A program made the translations under genes and the position numbers. This document shows positions 20,252 to 31,918 of a stretch of 64,000 nt of DNA, piece after piece (the first letter of the stretch is position 1; each line of letters begins with the position of its first letter). The notes below the pieces were generated by a model. That model made no database searches and was not told where the DNA came from. It saw only the letters and a program-made list of their open reading frames with translations. The stretch is taken from contig NC_066581.1 of NCBI RefSeq assembly GCF_024323335.1, forward strand, positions 429,368,136 through 429,432,135, given 5' to 3'. The DNA comes from Lathyrus oleraceus (lineage: Eukaryota > Streptophyta > Magnoliopsida > Fabales > Fabaceae).

Positions 20252-21037
20252 ATGGATCCGCCCAACGCCGACATTCTCGAACTGAAAGAGAAGATGGGAG
20301 AGCTGATCAATGTCATGCAAGAGTTCGCCTTGGGGCAGAGAGTAATTGCTGAGAAGGTGGAGAAGATTGAAGACTGGCTAAGGAAGGGGGAGATACAGGG
20401 AAACGTTTCGTCGTCTGGACCGAAGAAATCCTTTGGTAACGACCAGCGCAAGAATGAGGGTGAATCAAGTGCTGTGCATGCCCAGAGAGGACACGGTAGG
20501 GGTCGTTACTACCAGCACACTGCTGCTATAACCATCCCTGCTGGTAATCAGTCAGTACGACAGCAACGTCAGCCACCTCAACAGAGAGCCGGATATCAAG
20601 TGAAAGGTAAAGGGATTGATCGTCATTTTGATAAGCCGCCCGTGACATACGCTGTTCTGTTCAAAAAGTTGATGGATCTTGGGTTGGTTCAGCCGAGGGC
20701 GATGGTTCCGATGAGATCAGATCAGAGGCCTCCGAACTATGATGAGAACGCCCAGTGCGAATTTCATTCTGGAACACCGGGGCATAACATTGAGGGCTGT
20801 AGGGCATTCAAGCATGTTGTCCAGGATCTGGTAGACTCCAAAGCCATCAATTTTGCGCCATCACCGAATGTTAATACTAATCCTATGCCGGCACATGGTC
20901 AGGCGATGGTGGGTGCAATTGTTGAAGATTCGGATCACGCCTTTGCGGTAGGTGAAGAAACTGACAGTGACTGCAAGTTTGATGGTTGGATAAAGCCGTG
21001 CGTACCAGGGATGGAAGTCCAGAACTGGAAGGCCTAA
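20252..21037 (+). CDS. Mini-gag of B (gag core deleted)
   Basis: An uninterrupted frame of 261 codons. The ATG at 20252 (MDPPNADILELKEKMGELI) is chosen because it aligns with the gag starts of A and C; the frame stays open further upstream to 20147 but that part belongs to the leader. Residues 1-45 are helical, like the start of C's gag. The capsid core seen in C (residues about 165-330) is absent. A basic stretch and a Gln-rich linker follow, then the zinc knuckle CEFHSGTPGHNIEGC and the helix KHVVQDLVDSKAI. The frame then jumps to the acidic tail that ends A's gag region. If made, it could bind RNA through the knuckle but not build a capsid. That role is inferred. Confidence 0.6.
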   Translation: MDPPNADILELKEKMGELINVMQEFALGQRVIAEKVEKIEDWLRKGEIQGNVSSSGPKKSFGNDQRKNEGESSAVHAQRGHGRGRYYQHTAAITIPAGNQSVRQQRQPPQQRAGYQVKGKGIDRHFDKPPVTYAVLFKKLMDLGLVQPRAMVPMRSDQRPPNYDENAQCEFHSGTPGHNIEGCRAFKHVVQDLVDSKAINFAPSPNVNTNPMPAHGQAMVGAIVEDSDHAFAVGEETDSDCKFDGWIKPCVPGMEVQNWKA

Positions 21038-21067
21038 AAAGATCATCACTGTCATTCTACTTGAAGA

Positions 21068-21243
21068 GTAATAATTTCTGTTTTCAGTTTTATTTGCATG
21101 AAAGCCATGCGTGTTGCCCGACACGTAATGGTTCATTGTAAGGGCCACCTCATGTTCATAATTTGCAACATTTCTGCATCATTAATAAATGGATGTTTTT
21201 CAGTCAAAAAGCGGTGTTCCCTGTTTTTCATTTATTTTTGCAG
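21068..21243 (+). other. Candidate intron / conserved gag-RT spacer of B
   Basis: GT at 21068 and CAG at 21241-21243 match the candidate intron of A in position, length and sequence. It is non-coding and AT-rich. Confidence 0.35.
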
Positions 21244-21409
21244 TTTAAAAAAAAAAACAAATAAAAATGGCAATGTTTGTTTTCATTTTTCTTCTTTTTG
21301 ATTTGTCTCGTTCCGACTTCGAAAAAGTAATTCTTCGGATCTCGTTGATAACAATTTGGTTACACCTCACATGACTTCGAAAAACCGATCTATCATGCCG
21401 AAGAAGAAG

Positions 21410-22480
21410 GCAAAGAAGATTGTGATCTGCTGGAATTAGCCAGGTTGTCGAAACAAGAGGAGAAGGTGATTCAGCCGCACGTGGAGCGGATTGAGATTGT
21501 TATTCCAAGCACCGCCGAGGTCAGGAAGGAAGTGAAAACTGGGGCCGCTTCAGAGGCGAGTCAAGAGCAGGATGGTAGCCTTGTTAAAAGAGCTTGTGGA
21601 TATCTTCACCTGGTCATGTCAGGATATGCCAGGGTTGGATACCGGTGTCGTTGTGCACAAGCTGCCATGGAGAGAAGATTGTCCTCTAAAGAAGCAGAAC
21701 GCCAGTGCCTGTATCAGAAAGCCATGGTGACTTTGTTTCATGATATGATTCATCATGAAATTGAATGCTATGCTATGACATGATAGCAAAGTCCCAAACA
21801 GAAGTGGGGCATCTGGCAGATCTGGGCAAGTCGGTTGACCGGTTGAGACAATTCAAACTGAGATTGTATTCAAGTAAGTGCACTATCAGAGTGCGGTCCG
21901 GTAAGATGTTGGGGTTCATTGTAAGAGAGGAATCAAGGTTGATCCTGCTAAAAAAAAAAAAAAAAGTAAAGTAAAAGAAAATATGAGAAAAATGCCTGAA
22001 CCGAGAACAGAGAAGGAGGTTTGTGGTTTCTTAGAAAGATTGAACTACCTGTCATGGTTCACATCTCATTTAATAGCCACGTGGGAACCTATTCAAGCCA
22101 TTCAAGAAAAAAAATCAAACGGTCAGGTGAAATATTGATTGCCAAGGGGCATTAAAAAAAATAAAATAAAAGAAAAATTTGCAGGAACCTCTGATTCTGA
22201 TACCTCCTGTGGAGGGAGCAATTGTCAAATCTGGTACTTGACGGCCTTCGAGGGGTCTACGATGTGTACTGGGGCAGCATGACGAGTCTGGTCGAAAAGA
22301 GCATGCAATTTACCTTAGCAAAAAGTTTACCGACTGTGAAACAATACATTCACTGCTCGAGAAAACTTGATGTACTTTGGCATAGGCTGCTCGCCGACTA
22401 AGACAATATATGCTGGTTCATATCACTTTGTGGATTTCAAGATGGATCTGATCAAGTAAATATCTGAAGAGCCAGCAATG
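21410..22480 (+). pseudogene. Reverse transcriptase / RNase H remnant of B
   Basis: Traces appear in several frames. They include the acidic lead, a piece reading close to DIFTWSCQDMPGLDTG that A has lost, and then a jump to the VTLFHDMIHHEIECY stretch of the RT palm. The YVDD box is destroyed (CYAMT followed by a stop). A run of 16 A with more A-rich sequence at about 21950-21980 interrupts the next part. The RTEKEV thumb and the first RNase H are present but broken by indels. Its RT deletion has a different left edge from A's, so the RT losses were at least partly separate events. Confidence 0.75.
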
Positions 22481-22760
22481 ACCGGACGGGTTGCGAAAGG
22501 GCCAATGATTTTGATTGAATGTGATATTCAGTACACCGCTCAGAAAACAATCAAGGGGAGTGTATTGTCTGATTACCTCGCCCAACAACCCGTAGAGGAT
22601 TATCAACCGAGGAAGTTTGAATTCCCTGATGAGGACATCTCGAGGTGCTCCAATCGAAAGATTGAGAGTAACCGATCCCGGAGGAGGGGCCTGACCCTGA
22701 ATCCGAACGGATTCTGATGTCTGATGGGGAGGTTAAGGTGAATGAGCTTTTGTTGCCCAG
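22478..22760 (+). pseudogene. RNase H remnant of B
   Basis: TGRVAKGPMILIECDIQY and the acidic linker match A's 9489-9720. The second RNase H start is shorter than in A. The sequence joins the integrase tail near 22820 at the same place as in A. Confidence 0.65.
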
Positions 22761-22818
22761 ATAACGTTTGGATGCACCGACGGTGTGATTGAGTATGAAG
22801 CTGGTATCCTGAGTATCG

Positions 22819-23265
22819 ATGCGTGCATCTACTGGGGCAACGCCTTTTTCATTGGTATATGGAATGGAGGCTGTATTACCTGTTGAAGTTCAGATTCCCT
22901 CTTTGAGAGTCCTGATGGATGTCAAGTTGCAAGAGGCTGAATGGGTAAGAACCCGGTACGAAGAATTAAGCCTGATCGAGGAAAAGAGGCTAGCAGCCAT
23001 CTGTCATGGGCAGCTATACCAGCAAAGGATGAAGCGTGCTGTTGACAAGAAGGTGCGACCTCGGGTATATCACGTGGGTGATATGGTGCTGAAAAGGATC
23101 CTTCCTCCTCAAAACGATCGAAGGGGCAAGTGGACACCCAATTATGAAGGTCCATTCGTGGTCAAGAAGGTTTTCTCTGGTGGAGCCTTGTTGCTAACGA
23201 CTATGGATGGCGAAGATTTTCCATCCCCTGTGAATGCGGACGCAGTTAAAAAATACTTCGTATAA
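22819..23265 (+). pseudogene. Integrase C-terminal tail of B
   Basis: The 148 open codons start at STGATPFSLVYGMEAVLPVEV and end in the same tail and stop as A (NADAVKKYFV). The catalytic core is absent. The frame is clean, unlike the neighbouring RT and RNase H remnants. Confidence 0.8.
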
Positions 23266-23270
23266 AGAGA

Positions 23271-23466
23271 CCCGCTGGACGAAAAGAATAAAATAGTCCA
23301 GGCAAAAATGGGCATCCTGGCGAACCAAAAACAGAAAGAAAGGTTCGGGCAAAAATTAGGGATATAAAATGAGAAAACGTACACCCGGCAAGTCGAAAAC
23401 CTGAAAAGGCGACTTGGGCAAAAAAGGGTATCCCGGTGGACTGAAAACCCGAAAGGGCGGTCCAGG
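23271..23466 (+). other. Hairpin array downstream of pol (B)
   Basis: The four stems are CTGGAC 23275-23280 with GTCCAG 23296-23301; CGAACC 23321-23326 with GGTTCG 23342-23347; CAAGTCG 23389-23395 with CGACTTG 23410-23416 (perfect, where A has G.T); and TGGACT 23437-23442 with GGTCCA 23459-23464. The last one encloses CCC-GAAA-GGG at 23448-23457. Confidence 0.7.
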
Positions 23467-24459
23467 CAAAAGAGGGATTGAAACGAACAACTGCGTCTAG
23501 CATGATCGTTTGCGCTTTGGTTAAGGCATCATGGATAATACCCGGTAGGGATCAGTTGGAATTGTCTTGTTCAGAAGGCAGAAAGCACGGAGAGTCTGAG
23601 GACATATGGGGTGTAACCGAGTTGGAACTCGATGAGATCACGGGTTTCACATTGCCATTAGGATAGATTTTTCCTTTTGTGCGTAATTACCTCTTTTCAG
23701 GAATTGCTTCCTTTGTATTGCTCAATTTGAGCCACACTTTTCAAATCAATAAAATGCATATTCAGTCAAATAATTTTGTTTTTTGTTTTCATTACCGCTT
23801 TGATTGCAAAAACATCCGATTATTTTGATAAAGAATCTTGCATTTTAAGACATACAGGTTCCTTCCAATGCATGTTTATAAGATTGAAAGCTTGAAATCT
23901 TATTTGGAAGGTCGAGTGACCCAAGTGATGAAATCTTGGCACGCCTGGGGCATGGTTTTATCTGACGATCTGTTTTGCAGGTACTGTTAGGTATGTTCAC
24001 TCACTTGCAGGTTGTGATGTGGAATCTGTTGACAAAGGCAAATCCCCATGGAGTCCGATCAGGGACGAACGAATGTGAAGGGATGACGAAGAGACGTTGA
24101 GACGTACGACGATCCTTGATGTTAATCAAGAAGACTCTTCAAAGTCGAAAGATTTGAAAGTCTGTAAAATTCCTCGCAGAGTCTGGTCAGGGACAAGCCA
24201 GTTAGAGAACGGTGAAGAGGCGACGAGAGACGTCCGACGACCTTTGGAATTAATCAAGAAGACTCTTCAAAGTCGGAAAATTGAAAAGTCTGTATAGTCC
24301 CCAGGAGTTCGCTCTCCGTCGAGCATGGAGCGATTGGGAATACAAGATGATGGAGCAGAAAAGGTCCAGACGAGTCTGGGAATTCTCAAAAGTGGAAAGC
24401 TGATACGAGATTGGGAGGTGGATACCATGGTTCGACGGGTCGATGGGTGTTCTGTACCA

Positions 24460-25110
24460 ACTTTTCTCATTTCCCCAGCTAGGTCCCCAAGCAGAGTTGT
24501 GAGGACTAGCTCCCCAGCAGATCCAAGGTCTGTGGATCCCCCAGCCGAGTCGGGATGATTATCCCTGGCAGGTAAATGGTGTTTCCTCAGCAGCCAGGCC
24601 TGGAGGTTGCTATTCCCCGAGTGGAGCGGGTTTCAATGAAATATATCTCCAGCAGTGTTCATCCTACCAGTGGATTGGACAAGTTTCCGTAGCAGGCCGA
24701 TATCTGCATCCCCAGCTGAGTGTATCCTACGTGTGGATTGCATGGGTTGTCCCCAGCGGAGTAGCATTCGTTTTCCCTAGCAGGGTTTGGATGGTTATCC
24801 CCAGCAGGTGTTAGATCGATGCTTCCCCAGTTGCCAGGCCTGGAGGTGGCTGTTTCCCAACAGAGTATCGGTGAGCATTTCCCCAGTGAAGTCGTCAGGT
24901 ATCTGTGGGGTTTCCCCAAAGCAGGTTCGGGATTGATATCCCCAGCAAGTCAAAGATTGTTGTATCCCCATAGAGTGCAAAGGAGGTTCTTCCCCAGCAA
25001 GGGTTGCCTTGTCCCAGCAGCAGTATTATTCCCCAGCGGGGTGGAGATTGGAGTATTGACGAGTTCCTCAGCAGAGTGTCTCGTGCTCCTCAGCAGAATC
25101 CCTTGAAGGG
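24460..25110 (+). repeat. CCCCAGC-motif cluster in B 3' UTR
   Basis: Many degenerate CCCCAGC(A/G)G units recur at irregular spacing, like A's 11390-11880. The segment just after it ends at TGGAG (25196-25200), the target duplication of element C. No gene is seen. Confidence 0.7.
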
Positions 25111-28100
25111 GATACTTTTTATACATTCATCATGAAAAAAATAGCATAGCATGTTGCATAGAAAAATAATAAAGCGCGTAGCATTTCCATAATTATGGAG
25201 TGTAGCACCTCAGATTTGCACCTATCATTATACATACCATCTCATATTAGGTCATAGCATATCATGATCATTTGCATTGTCCCCAGTTGCCTCAAGTGCA
25301 AGCAAGCAAGAAATTAGGTCAAACTGATCAGGAGATCAGTCAACCAATCAAGCAAGGTTGTTTCTCAAGGGATCAAAGCCTTAGGGTTTGTCCAACAAGT
25401 TCTCATGTCTTGGAGTATCATTTGAAGGGTTCAAGTCAAAGGTTGGAGCCTCATTTGTCATCAGTCGATGCACAGACAAGCCAAAACCCTAGAAAGTCAA
25501 AGTTGGTCAACTGTGATTGATTCTTTGGATTTGGTGGATGGAAATGGTTTGAGGGAGTTTATTCATGTCCTAATAAGCCTCATCTATCATGTCAAACCTC
25601 ATCATGGAAGAAAATCAAGCCAATCAGAAAATTTTCCAGAAATAGCAAGTGGACCTGTAATTTCAACTGCCAAAAATGGAAACTTCTTGATCCTCAACTT
25701 ACATCATGATACAAGCTCCAAATGAATTTTTGCCCAACATGAAAGTTGAATATCTTGTTCTCCCATTTTCAAAAAGTCCAAGAACATCAAAATCCCATGT
25801 GTGGTTGTCAAGATATGATCAAATCATTTTCACAAAAATCTTGAACTTCAACTGAGCATATCTCCCAAACCATAAGTCCAAATTTGGTGGGGTTTTTTTC
25901 CTACAAACCACATTTTTCATCCTCTTTCCAAAAATATAAATTTCACTCATCAAAACCCTACCATTCAAAATGGCATTTTTGGACCTTTTTCATTTAAAAT
26001 CAAGGTTTGACCAAAGTTTGACTTTTTGAGTTTTTGATTTTTTCTCATTTTTACCAATTGGAAAATGTTCTAAATCACATTTGTGACTTGTCTCAAGCCC
26101 TAAATCATCATCATGCCACCATTTTTCCACCATTTTGGACAAAAATTCAAAGTTGGCAATTTGTGCATTTTGCTTCATACAAGTAAAACAAAGTTGGCAA
26201 TTAAAGAGCAAATAGCAAACAGCAAATTTGTTAGTCATTTTGCAGCCAATGCCAAGCCCAGCTCGTGTAGAATACACCTCCTTTGTTCACTTATGCCAAT
26301 TAGCAAAATTTGCAATTTGCTCCATTTAAGCTAAAACAACTTAGCACATGTTTAAGTGAGGATTAACAGGTCATATTTAAGCTTCCTTCTGTCCAAACAA
26401 ACCCTAGTTTTTACAGCCTACACACAGAAAACACACTCTCACTCTCTTCTTGCAAATTGGCAATTGGAAAAATTCTGAGCAAACCATCACAAACCACAAG
26501 AAACCCTTGTTTCCTCCATCAATTGAACAACATTTTGGGCCTATTTGAATCACTACTTCACATCTGGAAAGCTTCATCTCCCTGCTGCTATTTCAAACCC
26601 CTTCCAATGGCAAAGTTCGAGTCAGTTGGGTTCCAGCTAATTTGAGCAAAGGACCTTCAAGAATCCATCAGCATTGACCTTAATCTACCTCTGTTTGCAT
26701 TTGAATCCACCGATACACCACTGCACATCAGTTTTTCTCCAAACAAGTGAGTTTTTTCGATTACCTTATTTTGACAAATAATGATATGCTTTAAGTAGGC
26801 TTTGCTTCACTGATTCTAAAGAGCTATAGTTTGCTTGAATTGATGAAATATTGCATGAGATATTTGAAATTTGAGTTTTGTGTACAAGTGAAGTCTTGCT
26901 CGATTTGCCATGTTTGATTTGATTCTGGGAAGTTTGATGTTGTATTCTTGTTATTTGATGCTTAAATGATGCTGTGACCATGCTTAATTTGAACTTCTGG
27001 GTGACTTGATTTTGTTCACGTTGGAATGATAATGATGGGTACCCTGTTTATCTATGCTGCTGTTTAAATCCATGCCCAGAATTTCCTGTGGTCGATGCTT
27101 GTCTTGTTGTGATTGATGTTGCATGAGGAGGAGTTTGCATGGCCGTTTTGATATTGGTTGTTTTGATCGTGCATAATTGATGAATATGTATGATGAATGT
27201 TGCTATTTTCTAAAACCCTAGCTGTGGCACGAGATTCCCAGAACATGAAGTTGGATTGGCTGTGGTTGTTAATTGTTCATGCGTGTACTGTTTCATTAAA
27301 AATGGGCCAATCACAACATTTCCAGCCTTTGCCTGATGCGCAGTCGTTTTACTTAGTGATGCGCCATATTACCAGTTTGCCATTCCTTTGACTTATGTTG
27401 ACCAATTGCCTTGCCTTTTGTTCATGCTTGCTACATTATTTCATCCAACTTCAACAATTATTTTCTAATTCATTTTTCATCCAAAAATTATGATTCTTTT
27501 TCCATGATGTTCATGATTGAGTCTATTATTTAATTATGAATTTTAATTATTTTTCCATTGGTTGGTTTTTTAATTGATAATTGTTTTCCCAACATGTATG
27601 CCAAAATGATACATTGTGCCATTCCTCTTGTGAAATTGTCATGTTGCATCCAATGAGCCTGAATTTTTTTGTGGTGAAACTAGACACATTGACCTTCATT
27701 TCCATATAAAGTTTGTGCATTTATCATTTGTGGTTTGAGAGTTATGATTTTTTGAAGTCATGTGTTACATTTGAGGTCACACCATGATCATGCATTTTCC
27801 TTAATTTTGTTCACATGCTTCCCTACATCCAATTGACTCCAAATTTTGCATGAATGATCCCTTGTATGTCTAATTGATGTATGAATTTTCTTGGAATTAA
27901 TCTTGCTGTTTTCCATTTATGTGAGAATTTTCTTCCATGCTTGGTCATCTGTTGACTTTTTGTGCTATGCCTTGCCAAATCCTTTGGGAAATTCTCATAA
28001 CATATCACATGATCATGAAATTTCATATGTGAAAACTAGACATGTCAAGCTTTGCATTGGTGTTAATCTCATTCATTTCTCTTCTGTTTTCAAATTGATA

Positions 28101-29431
28101 TGATTTTTTGAAGTTGACCCATGCTTGTTGACTTTCACCATGCTTACTTGAATTTGGTTTGACTTCATGATTTTACTTGACTGCCTTCCTCTCATCCAAA
28201 TGCCATGAAATTTTACATGCTTACCATGTTAGATGTTAGGATTGAGTGTGATTTATTTGTTGATTTTTGAAAATGTTTGGGTTGACTTTTGATGCAAGTC
28301 ATTCTGTTGACTTTTGTGTGCTTTCCTTTGCCTTACTTTGACTTCAAATGTTCATGAAATGATCATAATGCATGATATGGTTGTGGGCCCAATTGTGATT
28401 GCTTTCTAATTGGTTGACTTTGACTTTGAGTTGACTTTTCCTTGCTGCCTTGACTTTTTCTTTCATCTTTGACCCTAGGCTAGCCCTAGTGGTCCTTTGG
28501 ACTTATGTTGAGTTCATCTGTTTCAGGTTGAGCATAGTGCTTCCAAGATCATACCAATTTGATTGATGTTTGTTTGTCTATATTGTGCTAACCTTTTATT
28601 TTGTAGGTGACTCATGTAACTTGAGTTTTGCTTTGCACAGTTGACCTTCTGTGGTTGACTGTTTATCCATTTCCTTTGGTTTTAACTGTGGAACTGTGAA
28701 CTGATTGTTTTGACTTTTTCAGGTACTTTAGTTGCTTAAGTTCTCTGAACTTGCTTGCTTTGCTATTTTTAGCATTTGCTTTTGAGGTATAAATACTTCT
28801 TCTTCATGTAGTCTGGAGACCCGGTCTGTTATTTGACCGGGCAAACTGTCTGAAGTCCTCCTTAAGAGGCAATGCCTGTGTATGTTTACTTTGTCCCTGT
28901 ACAGAGTCAAAGACCTCCTAAGTGAAGAGGCAATTGGTGGAAGGTAGGGATATGCAGTCTATCCCCCACTATTCAGTGTGTCTTCTGTTTTGCTCACACT
29001 ACTGTGTTGATGCAATTCAGATAAAAACCCAAGATCTTGTGCAATTGCACAGCTGAGTCAGTTTTAAATGTGTAGAAGGGTTCCCACTTTCTGAACCCAC
29101 ACATTCTTGTCAAGTGCTCTCCCTGGCCAGGGATAGAAGCAATGAGGCACACCCCTCATCTCCTATTCATTCGCTTCACCTTAGCCTCTCAATGGCAAGG
29201 TTAAGAGCGCACTGACCCCATTCCAGTTGGCCCTAGTGCCTAACCTTTTGCTTGAGCCTCTTGTATGCATATAGAGTGTGCTTTGTGTGATTGCCTGTTT
29301 GCTTTGCCTCTTTAGGTTTAGCTTAGACTTGCCCTCGTGCAAGGTAGGTTGCGCTTGACTTGCTTCCTGTGCAAGTCAAGTCTGTGTGGCTTGCTTCCTA
29401 TGTGAGCCATACTTAGAACTGTTCGGCCGAA

Positions 29432-29499
29432 CTACGGCAACTCTGATTCTCACGTTCAGGTGAGATACGTAGGCACGAGACGCGATGTCTTGCCGAGTT
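29432..29499 (+). other. Pseudoknot RNA module C-1 (predicted)
   Basis: Helix a: CTACG 29432-29436 with CGTAG 29468-29472. Helix b: AACTC 29439-29443 with GAGTT 29495-29499. First hairpin: TCTCAC/GTGAGA 29448-29465, loop GTTCAG. Second hairpin: CGAGAC/GTCTTG 29476-29492 with one G.T, loop GCGAT. The 3' LTR copy is 42271-42338. Confidence 0.65.
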
Positions 29500-29634
29500 T
29501 TGACTAACAACTAACAGCTAATCCTTGCTTGCTTTCGCCCTCGTTGCGATCCTTTCTCTCGCCCTCGTTGCGATCGAGACTTTCCCTTTCTCTTGCCCTA
29601 GTTGCAATCGAGTCCTTTTTCCCAGCCGGCCGAA

Positions 29635-29702
29635 CTACGGCAACTCTGATTCTCACGTTCAGATGAGATACGTAGGCACGAGACGCGATGTCTTGCCGAG
29701 TT
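29635..29702 (+). other. Pseudoknot RNA module C-2 (predicted)
   Basis: A near duplicate of C-1. Helix a: CTACG 29635-29639 with CGTAG 29671-29675. Helix b: AACTC 29642-29646 with GAGTT 29698-29702. One loop-closing pair of the first hairpin is lost (C against A). The 3' LTR copy is 42474-42541. Confidence 0.6.
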
Positions 29703-29964
29703 TGACTAACCACTAACATCTAATTTCTTTTCTCTCACCCCTGTTGTGATTGAGATATCCCCTTTCTCTTGCCCTAGTTGCAATCGAGACTTTGCTTTTT
29801 CCTGTGTCTGTTCAGGATAGGTTGGCCCTTGTGCCATTTAGCTAGAAACCTTAACTTAGGGTTGACTTTGCATGACAACATCTAGGCTCGAGTCGTAGTC
29901 TCCCTAGTGTTGTGTCTCCCTCTGTTATCTGGTTAGGCTAGATCCTTGTCCCTGCGTAGGGGAA

Positions 29965-30032
29965 CTACATCGCCCTGATCTTCATACCAGATGAAGTATG
30001 TAGGCAGGAGATTGAGCTGATCTCTCCGGGCG
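29965..30032 (+). other. Pseudoknot RNA module C-3 (predicted)
   Basis: Helix a: CTACAT 29965-29970 with ATGTAG 29998-30003. Helix b: CGCCC 29971-29975 with GGGCG 30028-30032. First hairpin: CTTCAT/ATGAAG 29980-29996, loop ACCAG. Second hairpin: GAGAT/ATCTC 30008-30024. The 3' LTR copy is 42803-42870. Confidence 0.65.
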
Positions 30033-30326
30033 CCCTTTCTTTCTTTTGTGTGTGTTGTTTGACCTTTGCTAAGCTCGAGTCCCCGTACTCCTTAGCATTT
30101 GCTGTCTGTTTGCTTGTGTTTGACAGCTATAGGCTGAGTCCCCGACTCCCTATCTATCTGTTGTGTTGTTTAGGTTCGGATGTCAATGTAAGTCCAGTGA
30201 TTGGCATTTGGGCTCCACGTTTGCCTCTTTGCGTGTGTTTTAGGTTCGGATGCTGACATAAGTCCAGTGATTGGCAGTCGGGCTCCATGTTTGCCTGTGT
30301 TTTGTTTGCGTGCGTGTCAGCCTGAG

Positions 30327-30397
30327 CTACGAATGCTCTGATTCTTCTCTCGTCCGAGAAGATACGTATGCATAGGATGCGATATCCTAGCGAGCAT
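30327..30397 (+). other. Pseudoknot RNA module C-4 (predicted)
   Basis: Helix b is the longest seen: ATGCTC 30333-30338 with GAGCAT 30392-30397. First hairpin: TCTTCTC/GAGAAGA 30343-30362, loop TCGTCC. Second hairpin: TAGGAT/ATCCTA 30373-30389. Helix a is reduced to TACG/CGTA (30328-30331 with 30365-30368). The 3' LTR copy is 43165-43235. Confidence 0.6.
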
Positions 30398-30418
30398 GTG
30401 TCGTCTCCCCAGTCCGAA

Positions 30419-30485
30419 CTACTTCGACTCTGATGTCTATGCCTGATAGACTAAGTAGGCCCAGGATGCGACATCCTGCCGAGTC
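30419..30485 (+). other. Pseudoknot RNA module C-5 (predicted)
   Basis: Helix a: CTACTT 30419-30424 with AAGTAG 30453-30458, a third compensated version of this helix. Helix b: GACTC 30426-30430 with GAGTC 30481-30485. First hairpin: GTCTAT/ATAGAC 30435-30451, loop GCCTG. Second hairpin: CAGGAT/ATCCTG 30462-30478. The 3' LTR copy is 43257-43323. Confidence 0.7.
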
Positions 30486-30576
30486 AGTTTCAGTCAGTCT
30501 CTTTTGTCTCTTTCGGCCAGTGTGTGTGTTTGAGCAGCGTTTTAGCAACCATTTTCCTTCCTTTTGTGCGTGGATC

Positions 30577-30625
30577 CCGTAGAGTACTACGGATGCGTAG
30601 GGTGCCTAACACCTTCCCTTCGCAT
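30577..30625 (+). other. Conserved hairpin pair upstream of the primer-binding site (C)
   Basis: The first hairpin is CCGTAG-AGTA-CTACGG (30577-30592). The second pairs ATGCG 30593-30597 with CGCAT 30621-30625 and AGGG 30599-30602 with CCCT 30616-30619. Both stems differ from A and B at paired positions on both sides. Confidence 0.6.
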
Positions 30626-30781
30626 AACTGACTCCCGAACCCATCCTCTTTGGTCGCGAGACCATGTTCTTTCCTAGGTTTACTTCGAGCGTTTCCTTTC
30701 CCTCTTTTGGGATAAATAACGCACGGTGGCGGCTCTGTTGTTTCTTTCTTTTCCCGCCGGTTTTTCGCGCGACGCGACAGC

Positions 30782-30799
30782 TGGCGACTCTGCTGGGGA
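30782..30799 (+). other. Primer-binding site of C
   Basis: TGGCGACTCTGCTGGGGA, two bases after the LTR end and identical to A and B. Confidence 0.85.
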
Positions 30800-31918
30800 T
30801 AAAGAGAAGTTGACCTCTGCTGGTCCATCTTCCCTGAGCGAGTCTCTCCTAGCGCTCTCTAGGTTAGGGTTTTGGTTGCTATTTGCTGTTATTTATTGCA
30901 TTCATTGTATATATGTACATTTATTGATTGCATTAATTGTGTGCATTACTGTTTGCATTTATTCATATTCATCTGCTGGCTGTGCTGTGTTTCTCTGTTG
31001 GGGTGGGATTACTCGAGGTAAAAGGCCCACTACCCAGGCTTGAGTGTACACATAGGTGTTAGAGTGGATAGTCATGAGGCTTGCGTGGTATGTTGCTACG
31101 TTAAGTCGTTCATGAGACCCACATTCTAGACGAGGTTTCTTTTGGATATATTCTGTCCTATGGGTGTTCCATAACGACAGATATTCCTTTAGAAATCGTC
31201 GACTCTGGTGGCCATTTCCCGAGAACTCAGTCGAGGCCTCTCCTCCGAGACGTGATTATGTTAGCTCTGGTGGGCGCATTCTCGCTGCTCAATCCGAGGA
31301 CCCCGAGACTGGGAACTTGCTCTAGGATATCCTGTTGAGGGGAGTCAGCAGAGGTCTTTTATCCCGTAATAATGCCAAACCTTCAGTGGTAAACGTATTA
31401 TTCTCGGCTGAAGGGCCGAAACTGACAAACTTCTGTTCTTAGAACCTACAAGTGAGGGGCGGGCTAAATTCAGGAAACCTTAACCTCCAACCAACCCGGT
31501 TTTCTGAAGCAGAGTTTTAGTCTTATATTATATTCCTCACATGGGTTCAGATGCCAGTTGATCAGATTGACTTTGGGTTTCAGATGGTTGTGATCAGAGT
31601 TCAAGCCGAAGTTCTGACCCTGTGCCTTGAGACGCACAGCTTGACCGGTCATGTTCGCATCATTTGCATCATAGCATGTTTATTTTCCAAAAAAATAGTA
31701 ATGCATGAAAATGAAAAAAGTTAACTCGCATACACATATCCTTTTCAGGATCATTCATGATAAAATAGCATCCGCATCATACACGTATCATGCACATATC
31801 ATCCTTGCATTGCAGACATGTTTGGGGACAAGACTTCTCACTCCGGTTCCTTTGTTGAGACAGGATAACTGATCGAAGACCACACCGGTATTCAACCAGG
31901 CTCAATCAACAGAGAAGT
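30800..31918 (+). other. Untranslated leader of C
   Basis: About 1.1 kb of sequence with no supported frame lies between the primer-binding site and gag. It differs from the A/B leader and has no ORF1. Confidence 0.6.

Larger units (their letters stand above)
25201..30779 (+). repeat. 5' LTR of element C
   Basis: The start TGTAGCACCTCAGATTTGC differs by one base from the 3' LTR (CAAATTTGC). The last 1.4 kb hold five pseudoknot modules and a hairpin pair. No TATA box as clear as A's is seen; ATATTTAAG near 26372 is a weak candidate. Confidence 0.95.
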
